Below the pieces are notes generated by a model. The model was not told where the DNA came from and made no database searches. It saw nothing but the letters and a program-made list of their open reading frames with translations. A program made the position numbers and the translations under genes. DNA of 64,000 bases from contig NZ_CP023701.1 in assembly GCF_008704535.1 (NCBI RefSeq), positions 5,374,001 to 5,438,000 on the forward strand, written 5' to 3'. This document shows positions 41,307 to 49,337 of this stretch, piece by piece; within the stretch, counting starts at the first letter, position 1, and each line of letters begins with the position of its first letter. Origin of the DNA: Streptomyces subrutilus. GTDB taxonomy: Bacteria; Actinomycetota; Actinomycetes; Streptomycetales; Streptomycetaceae.

Positions 41307-42530
41307 ATGCGCATCCTGCTGATCACCGGCCCCGGCGGCGCCGGCCGCACCACCGTGGCCGCCGCCACCGCCCTCGCCGCCGCGCGCGAGGGGCAGCGGG
41401 TGCTGCTGCTGTCCGGTGACCCCGGCGACCCGGCGGGTGCCCTCGTCGGCGACCCGGTGGCCGCGGCCGCCGACACCGTGCCCGGGCTGCGGACCGTACC
41501 GGTCGCGGGCGGCTTCCGGGTGGCCCGGGTGGACTCCGGCGAGGAGTTCCGCACCGAGCTCGTCGCCCTCCAGGAGCGCGGCTCCACCCTCCTCGGCATG
41601 GTCGGCGCCCGCCCCCTCGGCTCCGAGGAACTGACCGAACTCCCCGGCGCGGAACAGTTCGCCCTGCTCCGCGCCCTGCGCCGGGCCGCCGCCGCCCCCG
41701 CCACCGACCTCGTCGTCGTCGACCTGCCGCCGCTCCACCAGGCCCTCGCCACCCTCGCCCTCCCCGCCCAGCTGCGCCGCTACCTCGCCCGGCTGCTCCC
41801 GGCCGAGCGGCAGGCCGCCCGCGCCCTGCGCCCCGTACTGGCCCAGCTGGCCGGCGTCCCCATGCCCGCCCAGTGGCTCTACGAGGCCGCCGCCCGCTGG
41901 GACGAGGAGCTCGCCGCCGTCCAGGCCGTGGTCGAGGCCGAGAGCACCTCGGTCCGGCTGGTCGTCGAACCCGGCCCGGCCGCCCGCGCCGCCCTGCGCA
42001 CCGGGCTCCTCGGCCTCGCCCTGCACCGCCTCGCCGTGGACTGCCTGGTCGCCAACCGCCTCGTGCCCCGCGACTGCGCCGACCCCTGGGCCGCGTCGCT
42101 CGCCGCCCAGCAGCGCGCCTTCCTCGACGGGACGGACGCCGGGCCCGGGCGGATCCCGGCCGTCCGCGGCCTCCCGCACCTCGGCCGAGACCCGCGCGGC
42201 CCCGAGGACCTCGCGGAGCTGGCCGGCGCCGCGACGGGCGGCCCGCTCACCCCGGACCGGCCCGGCGGGCGCCCGGCCTGGCCCGTCGAGGACCGGCTCG
42301 CCGCGGACGGGGTGCTCCTCTGGTCCGTACGGCTGCCCGGCGCCCGCAAGGACGACCTCGACCTGATCCGCCGCGGCGACGAGCTGCTGCTCACCGCCGG
42401 CCCGTACCGCAGGATCGTTCCGCTGCCCGCCGCGCTGCGCCGCTGCACCGTCTCCGGCGCCGCCCTCGCCGACGACGTGCTCCGCATCCGCTTCACCCCC
42501 GATCCCGGACAGTGGCCGCGCACGCCCTGA
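41307..42530 (+). CDS. ArsA/Get3-like P-loop protein with C-terminal HSP20-like domain
   Basis: The product is 407 aa from ATG 41307. The N-terminal part has the Get3/ArsA fold, but its P-loop is GPGGAGRTT where active family members have GKGGVGKTT. Both the signature Lys and the P-loop Lys are replaced (Pro and Arg). DLVVVDLPPLHQ corresponds to switch II. Residues about 335-400 (LLWSVRLPGARKDDLDLIRRGDELLLTAGPYRRIVPLP) form the small alpha-crystallin-like domain common in bacterial ArsA relatives. ATP hydrolysis is doubtful. It may bind hydrophobic clients or lipids, like the SRPBCC protein next to it. Confidence 0.85.
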   Translation: MRILLITGPGGAGRTTVAAATALAAAREGQRVLLLSGDPGDPAGALVGDPVAAAADTVPGLRTVPVAGGFRVARVDSGEEFRTELVALQERGSTLLGMVGARPLGSEELTELPGAEQFALLRALRRAAAAPATDLVVVDLPPLHQALATLALPAQLRRYLARLLPAERQAARALRPVLAQLAGVPMPAQWLYEAAARWDEELAAVQAVVEAESTSVRLVVEPGPAARAALRTGLLGLALHRLAVDCLVANRLVPRDCADPWAASLAAQQRAFLDGTDAGPGRIPAVRGLPHLGRDPRGPEDLAELAGAATGGPLTPDRPGGRPAWPVEDRLAADGVLLWSVRLPGARKDDLDLIRRGDELLLTAGPYRRIVPLPAALRRCTVSGAALADDVLRIRFTPDPGQWPRTP

Positions 42531-42603
42531 ACGCCGTACCGCCGTTCGGGTACCGTCGGAGATAGCCAGTACCGCCACCGCAGCCGCCGCAGGAGAGTCC
42601 GCC

Positions 42604-43059
42604 ATGAGCGAGGCCACCGACCGTCCCACCGATGACGACGCCTGGGCCAAGGCCTGCGCCGAGGACCTCGCCGCAGAGAAGGAACGCCTGCGCGCCGAGG
42701 GCGGCCCCGGCGCCGGGGGCACCGGGACCGCCGCGGAAGAGCTGTTCAAGCTGTTCGAAGCGGTCGCCGACAAGGTGTCCGGGCTGAACAACCCGCTGCT
42801 CGGAGCCGCCGCACAGGGAGCCGTGCGCCAGTTCGCCGCCCAGGCCAGGAGCGCCGCGCAGCCCGTCATCGAACGCAACCCCGAGGTCTTCGACCACCTC
42901 GCCGCCGCCGGCTCCGAACTGCTCGCCGCCTACCGCTCCGCGGTCGAGGGACACGAGCGCCGCTGGACCCGCGACGAGCCCGCCGCGCCCCGTCGCGCAC
43001 CCGGCCCGGGCGAAGAGGGCCCCGACGCGGGTCCGGCCGAGCGGATCGATCTCGACTGA
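42604..43059 (+). CDS. DUF5304 protein (SCO2127-like), upstream of glkA
   Basis: The product is 151 aa from ATG 42604, with AGGAG upstream. It is acidic at both ends, with a central amphipathic helical region (ELFKLFEAVADKVSGLNNPLLGAAAQGAVRQFAAQARSAA) and no known catalytic motif. It corresponds in position and type to S. coelicolor SCO2127, which from published work that I recall stimulates glucose kinase and glucose permease expression. That role is transferred by synteny, not shown here. glkA starts 61 bp downstream. Confidence 0.75.
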   Translation: MSEATDRPTDDDAWAKACAEDLAAEKERLRAEGGPGAGGTGTAAEELFKLFEAVADKVSGLNNPLLGAAAQGAVRQFAAQARSAAQPVIERNPEVFDHLAAAGSELLAAYRSAVEGHERRWTRDEPAAPRRAPGPGEEGPDAGPAERIDLD

Positions 43060-43120
43060 ACTCCCTCTTCCCTCGGGTACCGTTGGCCATGGCGGGGTTT
43101 GACCGGAAACCGAGGGACTA

Positions 43121-44062
43121 ATGGGACTCACCATCGGCGTCGACATCGGCGGCACGAAGATCGCGGCCGGCGTGGTCGACGAAGAGGGCACGATCCTTGA
43201 GACGTACAAGGTGCCCACCCCGCCGACCGCGGACGGAGTGACGGAAGCGATCTGCTCCGCCGTGTCCGAGGTCAGCAGCAACCACACCATCGACGCCGTC
43301 GGCATCGGCGCCGCCGGGTACGTCGACGACAAGCGCGCGACGGTGCTCTTCGCACCCAACATCGACTGGCGGCACGAGCCGCTCAAGGACAAGGTCGAGC
43401 AGCGCATCGGGCTGCCCGTCGTCGTCGAGAACGACGCGAACTGCGCGGCCTGGGGCGAGTACCGCTTCGGCGCCGGCCAGGGCCACGACGACGTCATCTG
43501 CATCACCCTCGGCACCGGCCTGGGCGGCGGCATCATCATCGGCAACAAGCTGCGCCGCGGCCGCTTCGGCGTCGCGGCCGAGTTCGGCCACATCCGGGTC
43601 GTCCCGGACGGCCTGCTGTGCGGCTGCGGCAGCCAGGGCTGCTGGGAGCAGTACGCCTCCGGCCGGGCGCTCGTGCGCTACGCCAAGCAGCGCGCCAACG
43701 CCACCCCGGAGAACGCGGCCGTGCTGCTCGCGCTCGGCGACGGCACCCCCGACGGCATCGAGGGCAAGCACATCAGCGAGGCCGCCCGCGCCGGCGACCT
43801 CGTCGCCGTCGACTCCTTCCGCGAACTGGCCCGCTGGGCCGGTGCGGGCCTCGCCGACCTGGCCTCCCTGTTCGACCCCTCGGCGTTCATCGTCGGCGGC
43901 GGCGTGTCGGACGAGGGCGACCTCGTCCTCGACCCGATCCGCAAGTCCTTCAAGCGCTGGCTGATCGGCGGCGCCTGGCGACCGCACGCGCAGGTCCTCG
44001 CCGCCCAACTGGGCGGCAAGGCCGGGCTCGTCGGCGCGGCCGACCTGGCCCGCCAGGGCTGA
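43121..44062 (+). CDS. glkA: Glucokinase, ROK family
   Basis: The product is 313 aa from ATG 43121. The phosphate motif IGVDIGGTKIAAGVVD, the substrate Asp region VVVENDANCAAWGEYRFG and the ROK zinc signature CGCGSQGCWE are intact. GlkA phosphorylates glucose with ATP and is the main carrier of carbon-catabolite repression in Streptomyces. The upstream DUF5304 gene is close enough for one transcript. A terminator hairpin follows. There is no N-terminal HTH, so it is an enzyme and not a ROK repressor. Confidence 0.97.
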   Translation: MGLTIGVDIGGTKIAAGVVDEEGTILETYKVPTPPTADGVTEAICSAVSEVSSNHTIDAVGIGAAGYVDDKRATVLFAPNIDWRHEPLKDKVEQRIGLPVVVENDANCAAWGEYRFGAGQGHDDVICITLGTGLGGGIIIGNKLRRGRFGVAAEFGHIRVVPDGLLCGCGSQGCWEQYASGRALVRYAKQRANATPENAAVLLALGDGTPDGIEGKHISEAARAGDLVAVDSFRELARWAGAGLADLASLFDPSAFIVGGGVSDEGDLVLDPIRKSFKRWLIGGAWRPHAQVLAAQLGGKAGLVGAADLARQG

Positions 44063-44081
44063 GCCGGGACCTTCGGCACGA

Positions 44082-44116
44082 CCGCCCGCCGCGCCCCTTG
44101 GGGGAGCGGCGGGCGG
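44082..44116 (+). terminator. Terminator downstream of glkA
   Basis: 11-bp arms (44082-44092 and 44106-44116), extended inward by CCCTTGGG pairing. Confidence 0.7.
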
Positions 44117-44121
44117 CTGCG

Positions 44122-44127
44122 TATCTT
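44122..44127 (+). promoter_or_regulatory. -10 element of the EEP-family gene, predicted leaderless
   Basis: TATCTT ends 6 nt before ATG 44134. Confidence 0.45.
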
Positions 44128-44133
44128 GCGGGC

Positions 44134-44895
44134 ATGGACACGATGCCGCTTTCGCTGCCGAAGTCTCTGACGGAGCCGGACGGCTCTGCCGTGATCCGGG
44201 TGCTCAGCTACAACGTCCGCTCCCTGCGCGACGACGAGGACGCGCTGGCCCGGGTCGTCACGGCGTGCGCGCCGGACCTGGTGTTCGTCCAGGAGGCGCC
44301 GCGGTTCTTCCGGTGGCGCAAGCACGCGGCGCGGCTGGCCGCCAAGTGCGACCTGGTCGTCCTGGGCGGCGGCGCGACGGCCGCCGGGCCGCTGCTGCTG
44401 TGCTCGCTCCGGGCCTTCGTCGAGCGGACCGAGGACGTGCTGCTGCCGCTGACGCCGGGCCTGCACCGCAGGGGCTTCGCCACGGCGGTGGTCCGCTTCG
44501 GGGCGGCGCGCGTCGGCGTGCTCTCGGCCCACCTGTCCCTGGACCGGGCCGAGCGGCTGGGCCAGGCGCAGCTGCTCCTGGAGCGGCTGGAGGCGCTCGA
44601 CGTCCCGTACGGCATCGCCGCCGGCGACATGAACGAAATCCCCGCCGGACCGGCCTTCGGGCGGCTGGCCGGCGCGCTGCGGGACTGCCGGACGGTCGCG
44701 CCGTGGGGGGCGGAGCACACGTTCCCCGCCGCGGCGCCGGACCGGCGGATCGACGCCGTCTTCGCGACGGCGGGCGTGGAGGTGCTCGGCTGCGGTGTCC
44801 CCGCGGGACTGGAGGGGGTGCGGGCCGCGGACCTGGCCGCCGCGACGGACCACCTTCCGGTCCTCGCGGCCCTCCGCCTGCCGGCCCCGGCGTAG
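44134..44895 (+). CDS. Endonuclease/exonuclease/phosphatase (EEP) family hydrolase
   Basis: The product is 253 aa from ATG 44134; an ATG at 44143 is possible. EEP-fold motifs are present: LSYNVRSLRDD, LVFVQEAP (metal-binding Glu), GVLSAHLSLD, GIAAGDMNEIP (Asp/Asn) and the C-terminal ATDHLPVLAAL (Asp-His). It could be a nuclease, a phosphatase or a phospholipid-head hydrolase; the sequence does not decide. No signal peptide is seen. It converges on the membrane-protein gene. Confidence 0.88.
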   Translation: MDTMPLSLPKSLTEPDGSAVIRVLSYNVRSLRDDEDALARVVTACAPDLVFVQEAPRFFRWRKHAARLAAKCDLVVLGGGATAAGPLLLCSLRAFVERTEDVLLPLTPGLHRRGFATAVVRFGAARVGVLSAHLSLDRAERLGQAQLLLERLEALDVPYGIAAGDMNEIPAGPAFGRLAGALRDCRTVAPWGAEHTFPAAAPDRRIDAVFATAGVEVLGCGVPAGLEGVRAADLAAATDHLPVLAALRLPAPA

Positions 44896-44926
44896 CCGCC
44901 CCGACGCCGGGCCGCGGGCGGAGCCG

Positions 44927-44943
44927 CCGGGGCTGCGCCCCGG
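44927..44943. terminator. Short hairpin between convergent genes
   Basis: CCGGGGC (44927-44933) and GCCCCGG (44937-44943), 3-nt loop. Confidence 0.35.
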
Positions 44944-44962
44944 GTGCCGGGCGGGGGCGGGG

Positions 44963-45613
44963 TCAGACCACCGCGCCGCGGCCCGGGTCGTCGTCCTCGT
45001 CGTCGTCGTGTGCCATGCGGCCCACCAGCGTCGCGAAGCCGCCGAGGAAGCCGCCGATGCCCAGGGTGGTGAGCCACCAGGTCATCTCCCACTGGAACAG
45101 CACCGCGAGCAGCAGCAGCACCGGTCCGCCCACCACCGCCAGCCACGCGAACTTCGTCGTGGTGTCGGCCTGCGGCAGCTCCGGCTCCGGCGGGACGAAG
45201 TGTCCCTCCTCCGCCGCGCTCAGGTCGTCGTCCTTCGGCTCCGCGAGCGCGTGGTCCCGCGGTCCCGCCGCGCCGACGCCCGGCGCGAACACCACCGAAC
45301 CGCCCAGCACCGTCCCGGCCGCGGCCGGCGGTTCGGGCTTCGCCTCCGGTGCGTCCGTCTCCGGCTGCTTCTCCTGCTTCGCCCCGGACTTCGCGTCCGG
45401 CTTCGTCTCCGGTTCCGCCGCGGGACCGGCGGGCGCGGACGCCGGCAGCGGCTTGACGTCCTCCTCCGGCAGCAGCAGGTTCTCGATCGGCCTGAAGGGT
45501 CTCGCCCCCGGCGGGTCCGGCGGCTCCTGCCCGTACCCGGCGACGATCGCCGCCCAGGCCGCCTCCTCGTCCAGCGGCGGAACCCCGCCCGACTGCTCCT
45601 CGTGCTCAGCCAC
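44963..45613 (-). CDS. Membrane protein with long acidic/Pro-rich cytoplasmic part
   Basis: The product is 216 aa from GTG 45613, overlapping the carboxylesterase stop by 8 bp. The first 150 residues are disordered-looking (repeats of KPDAKSG, KPEPPAAAG, many Glu/Pro). Two hydrophobic helices follow (FAWLAVVGGPVLLLLAVLFQW and WWLTTLGIGGFLGGFATLVG) and a very acidic tail (HDDDEDDDPG). No family is recognised. Coupling to the esterase gene suggests the two act together or are made in fixed ratio. Confidence 0.7.
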   Translation of the reverse strand: MAEHEEQSGGVPPLDEEAAWAAIVAGYGQEPPDPPGARPFRPIENLLLPEEDVKPLPASAPAGPAAEPETKPDAKSGAKQEKQPETDAPEAKPEPPAAAGTVLGGSVVFAPGVGAAGPRDHALAEPKDDDLSAAEEGHFVPPEPELPQADTTTKFAWLAVVGGPVLLLLAVLFQWEMTWWLTTLGIGGFLGGFATLVGRMAHDDDEDDDPGRGAVV

Positions 45614-46403
45614 CCGCCTCCGCCCCCTCCCTGCCCACGCTCTCCGCCAGTCGGCCGACGAACGCATAACTGTCCGCGAAGATCCGCTCCGCGTCATGGT
45701 CCAACGTCGCGACGTGGTAGCTCTGTTCCAGCAGCGTCTCCGTGACGTCCGCCGACGAGATCCGGGCCAGGATCCGCGCCGAGTCGGCCGGCGGCACCAC
45801 GTGGTCCTGCGGGCTGTGCAGCAGCAGCACCGGCTGAGTCACCTGAGGCAACTCGGCGTCCACGAGCCGCAGGAACGTGCGCAGCGAGTGCGCGGCCCGG
45901 GTCGGGACGCGGTCGTAACCGACCTCCTCCGAGCCCTCCTTCGCGATGTCGCTGGCGATGCCCGGCGTGGACCGTACGAAGTGCTTGGCGACCGGAAGGG
46001 CCACGGCCAGCGGATCGTGCACCTTGTTGGCCGGGTTGACCAGCACCAGGCCGCTGATCGCGTCCCCGTGCTTCGCCGCCAGCCGCAGGCTCAGCGCGCC
46101 GCCCATCGACAGCCCGAAGACGAACACCCGCGCGCAGCGGTGGCGCAGTTCGCGCAGGGCCCGGTCCACCTCGGCGTACCAGTCCTGCCAGCCCGTGAGC
46201 TGCATGTCCTGCCAGCGCGTGCCGTGTCCGGGCAGCAGCGGGAGCGACACCGTGAGCCCGCGCGCGGCGAGGTACTCGGCCCAGGGGCGCATCGACTGCG
46301 GGGAGCCGGTGAAGCCGTGGCAGAGGAGCACCCCGACGTCACCGCCCTCGTGGCGGAACGGCTCGGCTCCAGGGAGGACGGGCACCAGGGTCTCCTTGAT
46401 CAT
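45606..46403 (-). CDS. Alpha/beta hydrolase, carboxylesterase/monoglyceride lipase type
   Basis: The product is 265 aa from ATG 46403. The nucleophile elbow GLSMGG places Ser at S99. The acid is in HSPQDHVVPP and the catalytic His in SYHVATLDHD, the pattern of Est30-like carboxylesterases and monoacylglycerol lipases. VLLCHGFTGSP forms the oxyanion region. No signal peptide is present, so it acts in the cytoplasm on small esters or acylglycerols. The downstream membrane-protein gene is coupled to it; the divergent neighbour is plsC. Confidence 0.92.
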   Translation of the reverse strand: MIKETLVPVLPGAEPFRHEGGDVGVLLCHGFTGSPQSMRPWAEYLAARGLTVSLPLLPGHGTRWQDMQLTGWQDWYAEVDRALRELRHRCARVFVFGLSMGGALSLRLAAKHGDAISGLVLVNPANKVHDPLAVALPVAKHFVRSTPGIASDIAKEGSEEVGYDRVPTRAAHSLRTFLRLVDAELPQVTQPVLLLHSPQDHVVPPADSARILARISSADVTETLLEQSYHVATLDHDAERIFADSYAFVGRLAESVGREGAEAGG

Positions 46404-46540
46404 GATGTACGCCGGGTGGGTGCGTTGCTCTGTGTGACTTCACCGTACGCGACGGGGGGTGCACCGACCAGGGTCGTCGGCCCCCTCCGGACGGAGCCAC
46501 GGGATAAGGTCTGTTCGACAGACACAGGAAGGCTTTCGAG

Positions 46541-47293
46541 TTGATCTACGGCGCAATGAAGTTCTCGATCGGCGGTTCCCTGAAGCTCGCCTTCAGGCCG
46601 TGGGTGGAGGGCCTCGAGAACATTCCCGCGGAGGGGCCGGCGATCCTCGCGAGCAACCACCTGTCCTTCTCCGACTCCTTCTTCCTGCCGGCCGTGCTGG
46701 ACCGGAAGGTCACCTTCATCGCGAAGGCGGAGTACTTCACCTCCCCGGGGGTCAAGGGCAAGCTGACGGCGGCCTTCTTCAAGGGCGTCGGCCAGCTCCC
46801 GGTGGACCGCTCCGGAGCGCGCGGGGCGGGCGAGGCCGCGATCAAGAGCGGCATCGACGTCATCGAACGCGGGGAGCTGTTCGGTATCTACCCCGAGGGG
46901 ACGCGTTCACCCGACGGTCGGCTCTACCGCGGCAAGCCGGGCGGTCTGGCCCGGGTCGCGCTGGCCACCGGGGCGCCCGTCATCCCCGTCGCGATGATCG
47001 ACACCGAGAAGATCCAGCCGCCCGGCAAGGTGGTGCCCAAGCTGATGCGCCCGGGCATCCGGATCGGCAAGCCGCTGGACTTCAGCCGCTACCACGGCAT
47101 GGACGGCGACCGCTTCATCCTGCGCTCGGTGACCGACGAGGTCATGTACGAGATCATGAAGCTCTCCGGCCAGGAGTACGTCGACATCTACGCGACGGCC
47201 GCCAAGCGCCAGATCGCCGACGCGGAGAAGGCCGCCAAGGCCGAGAAGGGCGACAAGGCGGAGAAGGCGGAGAAGGCCGACACGGCGGAGTAG
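46541..47293 (+). CDS. 1-acylglycerol-3-phosphate O-acyltransferase (PlsC family)
   Basis: The product is 250 aa from TTG 46541 (MIYGAMKFS), with AGGAAGG 8 nt upstream; ATG 46556 is an alternative. Acyltransferase motif I is N39-H40-LSFS-D45, motif III is FGIYPEGTRSPDG, and VIPVAMIDT is the fourth block. It acylates lysophosphatidic acid or a related acceptor at the inner membrane. The last 25 residues form a charged repeat (AEKAAKAEKGDKAEKAEKAD), unusual for the family. macS starts 35 bp downstream. Confidence 0.92.
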   Translation: MIYGAMKFSIGGSLKLAFRPWVEGLENIPAEGPAILASNHLSFSDSFFLPAVLDRKVTFIAKAEYFTSPGVKGKLTAAFFKGVGQLPVDRSGARGAGEAAIKSGIDVIERGELFGIYPEGTRSPDGRLYRGKPGGLARVALATGAPVIPVAMIDTEKIQPPGKVVPKLMRPGIRIGKPLDFSRYHGMDGDRFILRSVTDEVMYEIMKLSGQEYVDIYATAAKRQIADAEKAAKAEKGDKAEKAEKADTAE

Positions 47294-47328
47294 CGGCGGG
47301 CCGCGCCGCCCGCGGGGGAGTGGGGGAG

Positions 47329-48546
47329 ATGGCGAAGCGCGAGCGCGTCGTGCGCATGTCGGTGGAGCAGCCGCTCTGGCGCGCCCTGACGGGCTACCGG
47401 GTGCTCACCCTGGTCTACGCGGTGCTCCTGTTCGCCGCCGCCTACCGGGAGTTCAGCCGGCCCTGGGTCGCCGCCGGCTACCTCGCCGTCCTCGCCGTCT
47501 GGACCCTGGCCACGACCCCGCGCGTGGCGAACGCCGCCAGCTGCACCAAGCGCTTCCTCGGCGCCGACCTCACGGTGGCCCTGGCCGGCATCCTGCTCAC
47601 CCCGGTCGCCGACGCCCACGACCGGATCGCGGGCGGCGGCCCCACCCTCCCCAGCATCTGGACCGCCGGTTCGGTCCTCGCCTTCGCGATCAAGGGCGGC
47701 TGGCGGTGGGCCGGGTTCGCCTCCACCTTCGTGGCCGCCGCGAACGTCTTCATCCACGGCGGCGACCCGACCCGCGACACCCTGCACAACGTCCTGCTCG
47801 TCTGGGTCGCGTCCATCGCCATCGGCTACGTCGTCGAGGTCGCCCGGGCCAGCGAGGCCACCCTCGCCCGCGCCCTGGAGATCGAGGCCGCCACCCGCGA
47901 ACGGGAGCGGCTCGCCCGCGACATCCACGACGGGGTCCTCCAGGTCCTCGCCATGGTCCAGCGGCGCGGCACCGACCTGGGCGGCGAGGCCGCCGAGCTC
48001 GGCCGGATGGCGGGCGAGCAGGAGGTGGCGCTGCGCACCCTGGTCTCCACCGGGCTCGTGCACCCCTCACGGGTCTCCCGGGACGGGGCGCTCGGCGCGC
48101 TGGTCGACACGTACGAGGTGGAGGAGCCGGGCGCGGACGAGGGCGAGCTGGACCTGCGCACCCTGCTGGCCCCGCACGCGGGCTCGCGGATCAGTTTCGC
48201 CGAACCGGGTACCCCGGTGCCGCTGCCGGTGCCCGCCGCGCGGGAGCTGGCGGCGGCGGTCGGCGCCGCCCTCGACAACGTGCGGCGGCACGCGGGGGAG
48301 GGGGCCCGGGCCTGGATCCTGGTCGAGGACTGGGGCGACGAGGTGATCGTGACCGTACGGGACGACGGGCCGGGCATCCCGGCCGGCCGGCTCGACCAGG
48401 CCGAGGGCGAGGGCCGGATGGGGGTGGCCCTGTCCATCCGGGGCCGGCTGCGCGACCTCGGCGGCAGCGCCGAGCTGGTGTCCGTCCCCGGGCAGGGCAC
48501 CGAAGTGGAACTGAAAGTGCCCAGGGGCAGGACGGACGAGAGATGA
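47329..48546 (+). CDS. macS: Membrane sensor histidine kinase (MacS-like)
   Basis: The product is 405 aa from ATG 47329, with GGGGGAG upstream. Five hydrophobic helices occupy residues 20-170 with only short external loops, so the signal is probably sensed in the membrane. HisKA_3 phosphorylation site H200 lies in RERERLARDIHDGVLQVLAM. The C-terminal HATPase domain has the N box (AVGAALDNVRRHAGEG) and VRDDGPGIPAG. The macR start overlaps its stop (ATGA). This is the layout of S. coelicolor MacRS, reported to affect sporulation and actinorhodin; naming rests on synteny recalled from memory. Confidence 0.88.
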   Translation: MAKRERVVRMSVEQPLWRALTGYRVLTLVYAVLLFAAAYREFSRPWVAAGYLAVLAVWTLATTPRVANAASCTKRFLGADLTVALAGILLTPVADAHDRIAGGGPTLPSIWTAGSVLAFAIKGGWRWAGFASTFVAAANVFIHGGDPTRDTLHNVLLVWVASIAIGYVVEVARASEATLARALEIEAATRERERLARDIHDGVLQVLAMVQRRGTDLGGEAAELGRMAGEQEVALRTLVSTGLVHPSRVSRDGALGALVDTYEVEEPGADEGELDLRTLLAPHAGSRISFAEPGTPVPLPVPAARELAAAVGAALDNVRRHAGEGARAWILVEDWGDEVIVTVRDDGPGIPAGRLDQAEGEGRMGVALSIRGRLRDLGGSAELVSVPGQGTEVELKVPRGRTDER

Positions 48547-49238
48547 GCGAGCGCACCGACGTGAACGCAGCGAACGAGCCGCACGAGATCAAGGTGATGG
48601 TCGTCGACGACCACCCGATGTGGCGGGACGCGGTCGCCCGCGACCTCGCCGCCGCCGGCTTCGACGTGGTGGCCACCGCCGGGGACGGCCCCGAGGCCGT
48701 GCGCCGCGCCCCCGCCGCCGGCCCCGACGTGCTGGTCCTCGACCTCAACCTGCCCGGCATGCCCGGCGTGCAGGTCTGCAAGGAGCTGGTCGGCGCCCAC
48801 CCCGCCCTGCGGGTGCTGGTCCTGTCGGCCAGCGGCGAGCACGCCGACGTGCTGGAGGCGGTGAAGTCCGGCGCGACCGGCTACCTGCTGAAGTCCGCCG
48901 GTGCCCAGGAGCTGATCGACGCGGTCCGCCGCACCGCCGCCGGCGACGCCGTCTTCACCCCCGGCCTGGCCGGGCTGGTCCTCGGCGAGTACCGGCGCCT
49001 GGCCGCGGACCCGGCGCCGACCGCCTCCCACGAGACGGCGCCCCGGCTCACCGACCGGGAGACCGAGGTGCTGCGACTGGTCGCGAAGGGGCTCTCGTAC
49101 AAGCAGATCGCCGAGCGGCTGGTCATCTCGCACCGCACGGTGCAGAACCACGTGCAGAACACCCTGGGCAAGCTCCAGCTGCACAACCGGGTGGAGCTCG
49201 TGCGCTACGCCATAGAGCGGGGCCTCGACGACGCGTGA
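48543..49238 (+). CDS. macR: NarL-family response regulator (MacR-like)
   Basis: The product is 231 aa from ATG 48543. The receiver has acidic residues D22-D23, phosphoacceptor D67 (VLVLDLNLPGMPG), Ser (VLVLSAS) and Lys (YLLKSAGAQEL). A LuxR-type HTH lies at the end (LTDRETEVLRLVAKGLSYKQIAERLVISHRTVQNHVQNTLGKL). It is translationally coupled to the MacS-like kinase and so is its cognate regulator. pfkA starts 99 bp downstream with its own promoter. Confidence 0.92.
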   Translation: MSERTDVNAANEPHEIKVMVVDDHPMWRDAVARDLAAAGFDVVATAGDGPEAVRRAPAAGPDVLVLDLNLPGMPGVQVCKELVGAHPALRVLVLSASGEHADVLEAVKSGATGYLLKSAGAQELIDAVRRTAAGDAVFTPGLAGLVLGEYRRLAADPAPTASHETAPRLTDRETEVLRLVAKGLSYKQIAERLVISHRTVQNHVQNTLGKLQLHNRVELVRYAIERGLDDA

Positions 49239-49284
49239 GCGGCCCGCCGCGCCGGCGTCCCCCGAATTGCCCCGCCCGCATCCC

Positions 49285-49312
49285 TTGCTGTGACGCGCGT
49301 CACTACTAGCGT
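49285..49312 (+). promoter_or_regulatory. pfkA promoter with internal palindrome
   Basis: TTGCTG (49285-49290), 16 nt, TAGCGT (49307-49312). A perfect 14-bp palindrome GTGACGCGCGTCAC (49290-49303) fills most of the spacer, where a repressor would block RNA polymerase. Confidence 0.6.
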
Positions 49313-49337
49313 GGCCGTCATGGCGAAGGGAGACCCC

